This document shows, piece after piece, positions 25,189 to 33,290 of a DNA stretch of 40,668 nt; the stretch's first letter is position 1, and every line of letters begins with the position of its first letter. The stretch spans positions 215,584 through 256,251 of the forward strand of contig NZ_KI259258.1 in assembly GCF_000467855.2 (NCBI RefSeq), given 5' to 3'. A model generated the notes under the pieces. That model worked only from the letters and a program-made list of their open reading frames with translations, had not been told where the DNA came from and ran no database searches. Source of the stretch: Porphyromonas sp. oral taxon 278 str. W7784 (GTDB taxonomy: Bacteria > Bacteroidota > Bacteroidia > Bacteroidales > Porphyromonadaceae). A program made the translations under genes and the position numbers.

Positions 25189-27159
25189 ATGAGCTCAATG
25201 ATAAAAGTCACATTCCCTGATGGTAGTCAGCGTGAATATCCCGTAGGTACGACCTCTTGGGATATAGCTGGTGATATAAGTCCCCGCCTACAGCAGGATG
25301 TCCTAGCTGCCGGGGTCAATGGTCAGATCTGGGATCTCATGCGTCCCCTCAAGGAAGACACCGAGCTGAAGCTCTACAAGTGGGAAGATCCCGAAGGGAA
25401 ATACGCCTACTGGCACTCGAGTGCGCACCTGATGGCCGAAGCGCTTCAGGCACTTTACCCCGGCGTGAAGTTCGGGATCGGCCCCGCCATCGAGAATGGC
25501 TTCTACTATGACATTGATCTGGGTGAAGGCGTACAGCTACGTGACGCCGACTTGAGCGCTATCGAGGCCAAGATGGCTGAGTTCGCAGCCCGCAAGGAAC
25601 CCATCATCCGCAAGGATATCACGAAGGCCGATGTGACGGAGTTCTTCAAGCAGAAGAATGACGAATATAAACTCGAGCTCATCGCTGACCTACCCGACGG
25701 CTCGATCACCACGTACACGCAGGGCGAATTTACGGACCTGTGCCGTGGTCCTCACGTGCCAAACACGGGCTACATCAAGGCCATCAAGCTGCTGAGTGTG
25801 GCCGGTGCCTACTGGCGTGGCGATGAGAAGCGCAAGCAGCTGACCCGTCTCTACGGGATCACCTTCCCGAAGAAGAAGATGCTCGATGAGTATCTCACCC
25901 TCCTCGAAGAAGCAAAGAAGCGTGACCATCGCAAGATAGGCAAGGAGCTTGGTCTCTTTGCTTTCTCCCAGAATGTAGGCTCAGGCCTCCCTCTTTGGCT
26001 ACCACGTGGCACCCAGCTTCGCCTGAGACTCGAGGACTTCCTCAAGCAGATTCAGAAGGAATTTGGCTATCAGCAGGTCATCTCTCCCCATATCGGCTCG
26101 AAGCAACTATATGTCACGTCGGGTCACTGGGCGAAGTATGGGGCAGACTCCTTCCGTCCCATCACTACGCCACAAGAGGGAGAAGAGTTCATGCTCAAGC
26201 CGATGAACTGCCCCCACCACTGTGAGATCTTCAAGGCCATTGGCCCTCATTCGTACCGAGATCTCCCACAGCGACTGGCCGAATTTGGTACAGTCTACCG
26301 CTACGAGCAGAGTGGTGAGCTCCACGGTCTGACGCGCGTCCGAGGCTTCACGCAGGATGATGCGCACCTATTCTGCCGTCCCGACCAGATCAAGGAAGAG
26401 TTCTGCAAGGTGATGGATATCATCTTCATCATCTTCAAGGCGCTCAACTTCGAGAGCTTTGAGGCTCAGATCTCCCTGCGTGACCAGGTAAACCGAGACA
26501 AGTATATCGGTAGCGAGGAGAATTGGGAACGTGCCGAGCAAGCCATCATCGAAGCTTGCGCCGAGAAGGGACTGCCAGCTAAGATCGAATATGGTGAAGC
26601 GGCCTTCTACGGACCAAAGCTTGACTTCATGGTCAAGGATGCCCTCGGCCGTCGCTGGCAGCTTGGTACGATCCAGGTAGACTACAATCTCCCCGAGCGC
26701 TTCGACCTCGAATATACGGGAGCAGATAATAAGAAGCATCGCCCTGTGATGATCCACCGAGCTCCCTTCGGTTCCATGGAGCGCTTTGTGGCCGTACTCA
26801 TCGAGCACACCGCAGGTCACTTCCCTCTCTGGCTCACACCAGACCAGGTCGTCATACTGCCGATCAGTGAGAAGTTCAACGACTATGCGCACCAGGTAGC
26901 AGCTAAGCTCAACGCCCAGGATATCCGTACTCAGGTAGACGATCGCAATGAGAAGATCGGTCGAAAGATACGTGACAATGAGCTCAAGCGCATTCCCTAC
27001 ATGCTCATCGTAGGTGAAAAGGAAGCCGAGAACGGCGAAGTCTCTGTGCGTGTGCAAGGTGAAGGTGATAAGGGTTCGGTAAAAATCGCTACCTTTGCCG
27101 AGCAAATCACGGCAGAAGTCCAGCGTCAGCTCAATGCCTGGCATGCTGAACAGCAGTAG
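25189..27159 (+). CDS. thrS: Threonyl-tRNA synthetase
   Basis: Charges tRNA-Thr with threonine and edits mischarged serine. The 656-aa protein has the usual domains: an N-terminal TGS domain (about 1-65), an editing domain with [11 protein letters not shown] (HxxxH), and a class II catalytic core with [10 protein letters not shown], in which Cys341 is a zinc ligand. Motif 2 is [15 protein letters not shown], with Arg383, followed by an anticodon-binding domain with [11 protein letters not shown] second ATG at 25198 could equally be the start. It heads the unit thrS-infC-rpmI-rplT, an arrangement conserved in many bacteria, under the -7 box at 25151. Confidence 0.97.
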   Translation: MSSMIKVTFPDGSQREYPVGTTSWDIAGDISPRLQQDVLAAGVNGQIWDLMRPLKEDTELKLYKWEDPEGKYAYWHSSAHLMAEALQALYPGVKFGIGPAIENGFYYDIDLGEGVQLRDADLSAIEAKMAEFAARKEPIIRKDITKADVTEFFKQKNDEYKLELIADLPDGSITTYTQGEFTDLCRGPHVPNTGYIKAIKLLSVAGAYWRGDEKRKQLTRLYGITFPKKKMLDEYLTLLEEAKKRDHRKIGKELGLFAFSQNVGSGLPLWLPRGTQLRLRLEDFLKQIQKEFGYQQVISPHIGSKQLYVTSGHWAKYGADSFRPITTPQEGEEFMLKPMNCPHHCEIFKAIGPHSYRDLPQRLAEFGTVYRYEQSGELHGLTRVRGFTQDDAHLFCRPDQIKEEFCKVMDIIFIIFKALNFESFEAQISLRDQVNRDKYIGSEENWERAEQAIIEACAEKGLPAKIEYGEAAFYGPKLDFMVKDALGRRWQLGTIQVDYNLPERFDLEYTGADNKKHRPVMIHRAPFGSMERFVAVLIEHTAGHFPLWLTPDQVVILPISEKFNDYAHQVAAKLNAQDIRTQVDDRNEKIGRKIRDNELKRIPYMLIVGEKEAENGEVSVRVQGEGDKGSVKIATFAEQITAEVQRQLNAWHAEQQ

Positions 27160-27195
27160 AGGACTTCAGTGATAGGATACAATCAATAATACTGA

Positions 27196-27795
27196 ATGGC
27201 AGTAGACAACAAACAAAAGTTCCAGTACCGCACGAACGAGGCTATCCGAGTCAAGGAAGTCCGACTCGTCGGGGACAATGTAGAGCAAGGGGTGTACACG
27301 ATACAGCAGGCTCTTCGTATCGCAAATGACCAAGAGCTTGACCTCGTAGAGATCTCTCCCAATGTCAACCCTCCAGTATGTCGCATCGTAGACTATCAGA
27401 AGTTCATCTTCCAGCTGAAGAAAAAGCAGAAGGAACAGAAGGCTAAGAGCGTGAAAGTCGTCGTCAAGGAGATCAGATTCGGTCCCCAGACTGACGATCA
27501 TGACTACAACTTCAAGCTGAAGCACGCTAAGGGTTTCCTTAGTGAAGGCTCGAAGGTCAAGGCTTATGTCTTCTTCCGTGGTCGCTCTATCCTCTTCAAA
27601 GATCAGGGTGAAGTGCTCCTACTTCGCTTTGCTAACGACCTCGAAGACTATGGACGCGTCGAGAGTATGCCCGTACTTGAGGGGAAGCGCATGACTATCA
27701 TGCTCGCCCCTAAGAAGGTGGCTACCCCCGCTCCATCGGCTAAGAAGGACAAGGCTCAGCGTGAAGAGCAGAGCGAAGATACCGCTGCCGAATAA
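27196..27795 (+). CDS. infC: Translation initiation factor IF-3
   Basis: Keeps ribosomal subunits apart and checks start-codon selection. The 199-aa protein begins [17 protein letters not shown], and the N-domain signature [19 protein letters not shown] follows. The C-domain includes [22 protein letters not shown]. The last 30 residues or so are a charged, Ala/Lys/Glu-rich extension not needed by the fold. The start codon appears to be ATG, not the autoregulatory ATT used in many species, and it follows thrS by 36 bases. Confidence 0.96.
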   Translation: MAVDNKQKFQYRTNEAIRVKEVRLVGDNVEQGVYTIQQALRIANDQELDLVEISPNVNPPVCRIVDYQKFIFQLKKKQKEQKAKSVKVVVKEIRFGPQTDDHDYNFKLKHAKGFLSEGSKVKAYVFFRGRSILFKDQGEVLLLRFANDLEDYGRVESMPVLEGKRMTIMLAPKKVATPAPSAKKDKAQREEQSEDTAAE

Positions 27796-27878
27796 CAAGC
27801 AACCCCATCCCAGCACCTCGCGCATAGGCTGCGTCAGTGGAGTTGGGTCAGTAAATAACTCATATAAACAAAAAGAAA

Positions 27879-28076
27879 ATGCCTAAGCTGAAGACAAACT
27901 CCAGCGCTAAGAAGCGTTTCGCGCTCACTGGCTCTGGGAAGATCAAGCGCAAACATGCCTTCAAGAGTCACATCCTCACGAAGAAGACGAAGAAGCAAAA
28001 GCGTAACCTCACCTACTTCACTACTGTGGACAAGGTGGACGTACGCGAAGTAAAGGAACTCCTCCGCCTTCGCTAA
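27879..28076 (+). CDS. rpmI: Ribosomal protein L35
   Basis: A 65-aa basic protein of the large ribosomal subunit. [20 protein letters not shown] and [20 protein letters not shown] are the L35 signatures. It stands between infC and rplT as expected. A 114-base spacer with some self-complementary sequence (around 28120-28165) separates it from rplT; in other bacteria L20 binds leader structures in this operon, but I cannot show such a site here. Confidence 0.96.
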   Translation: MPKLKTNSSAKKRFALTGSGKIKRKHAFKSHILTKKTKKQKRNLTYFTTVDKVDVREVKELLRLR

Positions 28077-28190
28077 ACGGCAAGTTTGCACAACGATTAT
28101 TCAGTAACAGAGAGGTAAGCCAAGCCAAGTACCAGCCCACGGGGCTCGCCCCTACGGTATGGTCGCTACCAATCACAAAGAAGAAACATC

Positions 28191-28535
28191 ATGCCAAGAT
28201 CAGTCAATCATGTAGCTTCTCGCGCTAAGCGCAAGCGCATCCTTAAGCTCACGCGTGGGTACTACGGTGCTCGCAAGAATGTTTGGACAGTCGCCAAGAA
28301 TACTTGGGAGAAGGGACTCACCTACGCTTTCCGTGATCGCAAGAACAAGAAGCGTAACTTCCGTGCACTTTGGATACAGCGTATCAACGCCGCTGCACGT
28401 CTCGAAGGTCTCTCCTACTCACGTCTCATGGGCGCTCTTCACGCTCAGGGCATCGAGATCAACCGCAAGGTCCTCGCTGACCTCGCTGTCAATCACCCCG
28501 AAGCTTTCAAGGCGATTGTAGCTAAGGTAAAGTAG
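28191..28535 (+). CDS. rplT: Ribosomal protein L20
   Basis: A 114-aa 23S rRNA-binding protein essential for early 50S assembly, and a translational repressor of its own operon in several bacteria. [19 protein letters not shown] and [20 protein letters not shown] are characteristic, as is [19 protein letters not shown]. It is the last gene of the thrS unit and is followed by a hairpin terminator. Confidence 0.97.
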   Translation: MPRSVNHVASRAKRKRILKLTRGYYGARKNVWTVAKNTWEKGLTYAFRDRKNKKRNFRALWIQRINAAARLEGLSYSRLMGALHAQGIEINRKVLADLAVNHPEAFKAIVAKVK

Positions 28536-28567
28536 TCGCTCTAGAGCGTACTATTCCAACGCATAGC

Positions 28568-28620
28568 AGGAGCTCTATCCGACGAGGTCAATTACCTCTC
28601 GGGTGGGGCTCCGCTTTTTG
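28568..28620 (+). terminator. Terminator of the thrS-rplT operon
   Basis: GGAGCT.. to CGAGGT pairs with ACCTCTCG.. to GGCTCC over a short CAATT loop, with one or two mismatches. GCTTTTTG follows. Confidence 0.85.
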
Positions 28621-28656
28621 TATACCTCCGGCGCCTAGCCTGAAGAGGTCCACGGC

Positions 28657-28698
28657 TTTACCTGTAGCGGGCGCTTGTCTTTACCTGTAGTGGGCGCT
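28657..28698. repeat. Short direct repeat, two 19-nt copies
   Basis: TTTACCTGTAG-Y-GGGCGCT occurs at 28657-28675 and 28680-28698, differing at one base, with a period of 23. A shortened third copy (TTACCTGATA) may begin at 28703. It lies in the gap between rplT and the lipoprotein array. Confidence 0.7.
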
Positions 28699-28912
28699 CC
28701 GATTACCTGATATTTCAGTAGGCTTCTCTATGAAGCTTCCCGCCCATCCACTGCCGTGAGGTAGGGGAGTGTGATGATTACGAGAGCCGATTATGGCTAG
28801 TTTTGATTGTTGTTTTATTGATTTACTATGTTTATATGTGGTTGATTTATAGTTAAATAAAATAAAATATCCGAATTATTTTGATATAATGAACCTTGTT
28901 CCTATATTTGCC

Positions 28913-28920
28913 GTAGAGAA
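28913..28920 (+). promoter_or_regulatory. -7 box of the tandem lipoprotein array
   Basis: TATATTTG matches TAnnTTTG and lies 23 bases before the first lipoprotein ATG, in markedly AT-rich DNA (about 28790-28915). No further box is seen between the five genes, suggesting one transcript. Confidence 0.75.
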
Positions 28921-28942
28921 TATTAACTAAACCAAACGTGCA

Positions 28943-29368
28943 ATGAAAAGGAATTTCTTCACCTCAGTATTGCTCCTTCTCGGCTTATTCTTTAGTATCG
29001 GGCTTGTCTCTTGTGGAGAGGGAGCTCCCGATTTGTCAAAGAAGGAGCGTGATCCTCGCCTAATAGGAGCGTGGAGTTTAGAAAATAAGGATGCTTCATT
29101 TTCTCCTAAAACCAAGCATATCGAGTTTAAGGCCGATGGTTCGTGTGTTGGCTTCAGCTATCCTGGCGGTAAACGACTGTTCTACACCAAAGAAAATCAT
29201 CAGCTCTATCTCTTTGTCTATGGTGAAGGACTAAAGCTATCCAATCGAACTTACGAGGAGTATTACCTGATTGAGCGAGATACTCTCTATCTTTGGTTAT
29301 CCAAGGACGAGATGCTTGCACGTCAATATAAGCATGCTCTAGCTTATACTAGGACTTCTAAACCTTAG
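28943..29368 (+). CDS. Tandem lipoprotein array, gene 1 (type A)
   Basis: Family not recognised. The 141-aa product has a signal peptide (MKRNFFTSVLLLLGLFFSIG) with lipobox LVSC, lipidating Cys24. The block DLSKKERDPRLIGAW follows; its G-x-W and the later FKADGSC recall bacterial lipocalin-like domains. Then come GGKRLFYT, YYLIERDTLYLW and MLARQYKHALAY, mostly alternating beta pattern. A single Cys remains in the mature part (GSC). It is the first of five paralogues with starts about 440 bases apart, and the only one with a promoter box. Codons are more AT-rich than in the ribosomal genes upstream. An envelope or surface protein is likely; ligand and role are unknown. Confidence 0.88.
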   Translation: MKRNFFTSVLLLLGLFFSIGLVSCGEGAPDLSKKERDPRLIGAWSLENKDASFSPKTKHIEFKADGSCVGFSYPGGKRLFYTKENHQLYLFVYGEGLKLSNRTYEEYYLIERDTLYLWLSKDEMLARQYKHALAYTRTSKP

Positions 29369-29380
29369 CCTGCAGGTGCA

Positions 29381-29809
29381 ATGAAAAGGAACTTCTTCAC
29401 CCCAGTATTACTCTTTCTTGGCCTGTTCTTCTATGTCGGGTTAGCCTCCTGTAAGCAGGAGGCGCCCGACTTTAGCAAGAAAGAGCGGGATCCTCGCCTG
29501 ATAGGCACTTGGTATCTTATCAAGCAGGAGGGGATAAATCTTGATCCGGGCTTTAATGTTCTGGAGTTTAAGGCTGATGGTTCTTGTACTGGCTTTAACT
29601 ATCCAGGAGGTAAACGCCTCTTTTATACCGAGGAGGATTACCGTCTCTTTATCTTTGTCTATGGCGATTGGCCCAAGTTAAACAACCGGATATACAATAG
29701 ATTCTACGTGTTTGAAGGTGATAAACTTCATACTTGGGCGGGGGAGAGTGATATGCTTGCCCGTAGGTATAAGATTGGACGGACTTATACGAAGACTCCG
29801 CAACCCTAA
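29381..29809 (+). CDS. Tandem lipoprotein array, gene 2 (type A)
   Basis: A 142-aa paralogue of the preceding gene, starting 12 bases after its stop. The signal peptide ends in LASC (Cys24), then KQEAPDFSKKERDPRLIGTW. It shares FKADGSC-x-GF and PGGKRLFYT with genes 1 and 5, and nearly all of the N-terminal signal with gene 1. The C-terminal half differs more: YVFEGDKLHTWAGES replaces the YYLIERDTLYLW stretch, and it keeps DMLARRYK. The acidic or amide residues just after Cys24 (K-Q-E) could act as a surface-export signal of the kind known for Bacteroidota lipoproteins. No function assigned. Confidence 0.88.
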   Translation: MKRNFFTPVLLFLGLFFYVGLASCKQEAPDFSKKERDPRLIGTWYLIKQEGINLDPGFNVLEFKADGSCTGFNYPGGKRLFYTEEDYRLFIFVYGDWPKLNNRIYNRFYVFEGDKLHTWAGESDMLARRYKIGRTYTKTPQP

Positions 29810-29821
29810 AAGATTAGCGTT

Positions 29822-30250
29822 ATGAGAAGGAACTTCTTCATCTCAGTACTTCTTCTTCTCGGCCTGTTCTTTAGCATTGGGCTGGCCTCCTGCAGGGAGG
29901 AGATACCCGATCTGTCGAAGAAGGAGCGTGATCCTCGCCTTCTTGGGCAGTGGACTCGTGTCGAAGAAGATGAGGATACCCTCCCTTCGGAAGTGCGAAC
30001 TTTAGAGTTCAAACTACCTGGTTATTGTATTAGTTTCGCCTATTCAGGGAGTTGGGATTTCTTCTATACCGAGGAGGACAATCACCTCTTTATCGTCAAC
30101 CCTGCTCCGGGATTTAAGTATTCTGGCTGGGCTCACGAATACTATTACTTGGTTGAGAAAGATAAGTTCTACCTTTGGTCAAGTAAGGCTGATATGCTTG
30201 CCCGGAAGTATCAGGCTGCGACGGCGTATATCAAGGCTCCCAAATCTTAG
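29822..30250 (+). CDS. Tandem lipoprotein array, gene 3 (type B)
   Basis: A 142-aa paralogue, again 12 bases after the previous stop. The signal peptide and lipobox (GLASC, Cys24) are almost those of gene 1, followed by REEIPDLSKKERDPRLLGQW. The middle differs from type A: GYCISFAYSG replaces the GSC-GGKR stretch, and FKYSGWAHEYYYL carries an added Gly-Trp. DMLARKYQAATAY closes the conserved part. It shares the GYC and GW features with gene 4, which defines type B. This pattern of near-constant ends and a changing middle is what a duplicated and diverging binding protein would show, but that is inference. Confidence 0.88.
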   Translation: MRRNFFISVLLLLGLFFSIGLASCREEIPDLSKKERDPRLLGQWTRVEEDEDTLPSEVRTLEFKLPGYCISFAYSGSWDFFYTEEDNHLFIVNPAPGFKYSGWAHEYYYLVEKDKFYLWSSKADMLARKYQAATAYIKAPKS

Positions 30251-30262
30251 ACTTCAGGCGTT

Positions 30263-30691
30263 ATGAAAAGTGACTTATTCGTATCTGTAGCATTTCTGCT
30301 TGTGCTCTTCTTTAGTGTCGGGCTTGCGTCTTGCAGGCAGGAGACCTTTGACCTGGATAAGAAGGAGCGAGATCCTCGCTTGGTGGGAACTTGGCGACTT
30401 ATTGAAAAGGGTGGAGATGTTTCCTTCCCAGTGTCGGAGACGATCAAGTTCAAGGACAGCGGCTATTGCATTGGTCTGACTTATCCCAAGAGTAGAGACC
30501 GGTATTATACCGAGGAAGCGAATCAGCTTTTCATCGTCACCTCTCCCTTGACCTTTGAGTATACGGGCTGGGCTGAGCGATACTATTACGAGATCAATCA
30601 GCATCGTCTTTACCTTTGGTCGGACAAGGAGGACATGCTTGCACGAAGACATAGAGAGGCTTATACTTATGACAGGGATACGAACTCTTAG
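30263..30691 (+). CDS. Tandem lipoprotein array, gene 4 (type B)
   Basis: A 142-aa paralogue 12 bases after gene 3. The signal peptide (MKSDLFVSVAFLLVLFFSVG) is more diverged, with lipobox LASC (Cys24), then RQETFDLDKKERDPRLVGTW. It has GYCIGLTYPK and FEYTGWAERYYYE, so it belongs to type B with gene 3. It keeps RLYLWSDKEDMLARRH, where the usual Tyr is replaced by His. Mature protein is charged and lacks membrane segments. No function assigned. Confidence 0.88.
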   Translation: MKSDLFVSVAFLLVLFFSVGLASCRQETFDLDKKERDPRLVGTWRLIEKGGDVSFPVSETIKFKDSGYCIGLTYPKSRDRYYTEEANQLFIVTSPLTFEYTGWAERYYYEINQHRLYLWSDKEDMLARRHREAYTYDRDTNS

Positions 30692-30704
30692 AATCGTGTG
30701 TGCG

Positions 30705-31133
30705 ATGAAGCGAGACTTCGTCAGATCTGTCGTGATCTTCCTCGTGCTGTCGCTCGTCTTCGCACTCGTCTCTTGCGAAGAGAAGATCCCCGATCTGTCG
30801 AAGAAGGAGCGGGATCCTCGTCTCGTCGGTGGCTGGTATGCCGTAGAGAAGGAGGGCGAGACGACTCATCCGAAGGATCGGTTCGTAGAGTTTCTCGCGG
30901 ATGGCTCGTGTCGGGGCTTCACCTTCGCTGGAGGTGGACGCCAATTCTACTATACCGAGGGTAGCGATCGCCTTATGTTCTTCGTCCAGGGCGATTGGTT
31001 GAAGATCACCAATCGAGTCTATGATTACTACTATGAGATCAAAAGCGACACGCTCTTCCTGTGGTCGGAGCAGAAGCATATGGAAGCTCGGAGGTACAAG
31101 TCGGCTCGTGCCTACGTGCGAGAAGGGAAATAG
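30705..31133 (+). CDS. Tandem lipoprotein array, gene 5 (type A, GC-rich)
   Basis: A 142-aa paralogue that starts 13 bases after gene 4. The frame is open upstream to 30555, but that part overlaps gene 4 and lacks a signal peptide, so ATG 30705 is the start. The signal ends in ALVSC (Cys24), followed by EEKIPDLSKKERDPRLVGGW. FLADGSCRGF and GGGRQFYYT put it with type A, and MEARRYKSARAY ends it. Its codons are clearly more GC-rich than those of genes 1 and 2, closer to the host norm, so it may be the oldest copy or a separate arrival. No function assigned. Confidence 0.87.
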   Translation: MKRDFVRSVVIFLVLSLVFALVSCEEKIPDLSKKERDPRLVGGWYAVEKEGETTHPKDRFVEFLADGSCRGFTFAGGGRQFYYTEGSDRLMFFVQGDWLKITNRVYDYYYEIKSDTLFLWSEQKHMEARRYKSARAYVREGK

Positions 31134-31409
31134 TCGGTCTGTTCGTATGCCGACGAAGAGGAGCTAGTGGGCACTTGGCTCACTCGTTCTCGATAGATCA
31201 GCCTGGAGGCTGGTCTAGCTGTGCGGGTTTTTATTAGTCGTAGCCTCGGGGATGAGTCACGGAGCGTCGTGATCCTTCCCTGGGGCTACAGCGCATCTAC
31301 GGGTATCAGAGACTGGTTTCTCCTGTAATGGCGGAGGAATTATCAGGATACGGCTGAGGCGTTTCCCTTAGATCAGAGCAATGCTGCTAGGATATATGAA
31401 TAAAATTGT
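31134..31409. other. Gene-free stretch after the lipoprotein array
   Basis: A 9-bp hairpin (about 31197-31218, one G-T pair) lies here with GGTTTTTATT some 8 bases on at 31227-31236; it could be a weak terminator for the array. No coding frame is convincing. Confidence 0.4.
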
Positions 31410-31417
31410 TATTTTTG
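31410..31417 (+). promoter_or_regulatory. Possible -7 box upstream of the carbonic anhydrase gene
   Basis: TATTTTTG matches TAnnTTTG. It would give an untranslated leader of about 100 bases before ATG 31527, which is long but possible. Confidence 0.5.
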
Positions 31418-31526
31418 AGCGAGGAGTTTTTAAATTCGGCTATCGACAGAGTATCAGAAAAAGCGGAGATAAAAACCCTTAACGGGTACAAGATTCAATT
31501 ATTCATCACTAACTAAAGAGAAACTT

Positions 31527-32255
31527 ATGAAGAAGATCTTTGTGCTCTCCGCAGCCCTGCTCATGCTAGCCTCATGCGCTGGTCAGAGCGAACAGAAGTC
31601 CACCGATACGGTGACTACCGACTCGACTACACCGATCTCCCAGGTGCTTACCGGAGAAGAGCAAGCCCGACTGACGCCCGATGCGGTGCTCGAAAGCCTG
31701 AAAGCGGGCAACGAGCGCTACGTAGCGGGCAAGCCGATGGCCCGTGATCTCAAGTCTCAGTCCGTGGCAAGCCTCGAGGGACAATTCCCAGAAGCGATCG
31801 TCCTATCGTGTATCGACAGCCGTGTGCCCGTAGAATATATCTTCGACAAGGGCGTCGGCGACCTCTTTGTCGGCCGAGTGGCGGGCAATGTGGCTGGTGC
31901 TTACATGCTCGCTAGCTTAGAATACGCCTGCGATGTATCGGGATCGAAGGTGATCCTGGTGCTGGGTCACGAAGACTGTGGCGCTGTCAAGGCGGCGATC
32001 AAGGGCGTAGAGCTGGGCAATATCACGTCGCTGATGAAGGAGATCAAGCCTTCGGTGGATGCGACAAAGTATGACGGCGAGCGTACCTATTCGAATAAGG
32101 CCTTTGGCGATGCCGTAGTGCAGGAGAATGTCCTGCAGACGATGGACGAGATTCGCAGAGATAGTCCGATCCTCAAGAAGCTAGAAGCTGAGGGGAAGAT
32201 CAAGATCTGTGGCGCCGTCTACGAGATGTCTTCGGGCAAGGTACGATTCCTCTAG
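31527..32255 (+). CDS. Beta-class carbonic anhydrase, lipoprotein
   Basis: Interconverts carbon dioxide and bicarbonate with a zinc ion. The first 17 residues form a lipoprotein signal ending in LASC, so the 242-aa enzyme should be membrane-anchored outside the cytoplasm, whereas most beta-class enzymes are cytoplasmic. Residues about 18-45 are a Ser/Thr/Gln-rich tether. The zinc set is complete: Cys95 in VLSCIDSR with the Asp97-Arg99 dyad, and His148 and Cys151 in LGHEDCGAV. GVGDLFVGRVAGN is also typical. It stands alone between the lipoprotein array and the TetR-like gene. A role in capturing CO2 for growth is inferred. Confidence 0.9.
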   Translation: MKKIFVLSAALLMLASCAGQSEQKSTDTVTTDSTTPISQVLTGEEQARLTPDAVLESLKAGNERYVAGKPMARDLKSQSVASLEGQFPEAIVLSCIDSRVPVEYIFDKGVGDLFVGRVAGNVAGAYMLASLEYACDVSGSKVILVLGHEDCGAVKAAIKGVELGNITSLMKEIKPSVDATKYDGERTYSNKAFGDAVVQENVLQTMDEIRRDSPILKKLEAEGKIKICGAVYEMSSGKVRFL

Positions 32256-32275
32256 TCTTCTCTTAGCTGTCCCTC

Positions 32276-32312
32276 CGCCCTTGGTCTCCTTGGATGGAGG
32301 AGGGCGGGACGG
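32276..32312 (+). terminator. Possible terminator after the carbonic anhydrase gene
   Basis: CCGCCC and TCTCC can pair with GGAGGA and GGGCGG around an interior loop. There is no T-run, so confidence is modest. Confidence 0.4.
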
Positions 32313-32435
32313 GTAAGGGGCGGAGAGACTTCAGTCTAGCTCCTTGTAGATGAGCCGTCATGAGGCTCGAGCCTACCCAATACTCGGGGCGCTGATGGCC
32401 GTCATCTCATTCACTCCAGCATCTAATCCTACAGG

Positions 32436-32471
32436 AAATCTCGGGAGATAAGTCCTTATCTTTCGGGATTT
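32436..32471. promoter_or_regulatory. Candidate operator: inverted repeat over the -7 box of the TetR-like gene
   Basis: Two 16-base arms, 32436-32451 and 32456-32471, are reverse complements at 13 of 16 positions around a 4-base spacer. The second arm contains TATCTTTC, a near TAnnTTTG match. CCTTATCTT recurs at 32472-32480. The site ends 45 bases before the regulator's ATG, as an autoregulatory TetR operator would. Confidence 0.5.
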
Positions 32472-32515
32472 CCTTATCTTGCAAAAAGAAGATGCAGAGC
32501 CAACTCTAATCTAGT

Positions 32516-33142
32516 ATGTACAAAAGAAGATATTCAGGAAGACGAACAGCACGTCAGATCGAGCGTGATGTGATGGATGCTATCGCTCATATTATCGAGG
32601 AGAAGGGCGTCTCCTCGGTCACAATCAAGGAGGTGTCTAAGGTATCTAAGACTGACGTCATCGTGCTGGAGCGACGCTACAAGACGGACGAAGGGCTCGT
32701 GCGTGCCTATACTTCGCAGTTCGATTTCTTCCTCAACGACCATATCGGACTCGATGCCGAGCAGTACGCTACCTCAGAAGCCTTCTTCACAGATCTCATT
32801 ACTCGCTTCATCGATGCGATATATAAGAACAAGGATATGCAGTCGATCATGGTGTGGGAGATGTACGAAGATAGTGCGCTCACCCGCAAGAGTGCCCGTA
32901 GACGTGAGGATACGTTGACGGAGTTCTTACCAGGCTTCACTAAGCTTATCGATGAGAAGCGGATCATGCCAGAGGCGCTCTTTGCCGTCCTTACGGGAGG
33001 ACTGTACTACATCCTGCTGCGAGGTAAGCGCTCGACCTTCTGTGGTATCGACTTTAGTACCAAGGCAGGGCGACAGCTACTGGCTGATACTCTGCTGGAG
33101 ATCACACGTAAGTTCCTCATCGATCACCCTGCATCAGAGTAG
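32516..33142 (+). CDS. TetR/AcrR-like transcriptional regulator
   Basis: The 208-aa product has an N-terminal three-helix DNA-binding domain at about 12-60: IERDVMDAIAHIIEEKG, then VTIKEVSKVSKTDVIVLERRY as the helix-turn-helix, where many TetR proteins have A-x-x-x-G-V-S-x-x-x-x-Y-x-x-F. The rest is a helical ligand or dimer domain with no signature I can name. The inverted repeat upstream suggests it controls itself. The flanking carbonic anhydrase and malic enzyme genes are on the same strand but separated by gaps of 260 and 148 bases, so its targets are not clear from position. Confidence 0.8.
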   Translation: MYKRRYSGRRTARQIERDVMDAIAHIIEEKGVSSVTIKEVSKVSKTDVIVLERRYKTDEGLVRAYTSQFDFFLNDHIGLDAEQYATSEAFFTDLITRFIDAIYKNKDMQSIMVWEMYEDSALTRKSARRREDTLTEFLPGFTKLIDEKRIMPEALFAVLTGGLYYILLRGKRSTFCGIDFSTKAGRQLLADTLLEITRKFLIDHPASE

Positions 33143-33290
33143 GGAGAAGGGGTGGGGAAGAGCCTTACTTCCCGTACCGATCCATTTGTCTTCCCATTGA
33201 TTCGCTTGTCGCTATATGAAGCGGGGAACATTCGTGCGCCTCGCTTGTTGTAGTCTCGCAAGTACAATTATTCTTATTTACCCGAAACAT

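Noticed and set aside
28657-28698. Two-copy repeat as a CRISPR remnant
   Set aside because: Copies are 19 bases with a 4-base gap, there is no spacer-sized sequence and no cas gene.
30555-30704. Longer start for lipoprotein gene 5
   Set aside because: It would overlap gene 4 in another frame and hide the signal peptide that all copies share.
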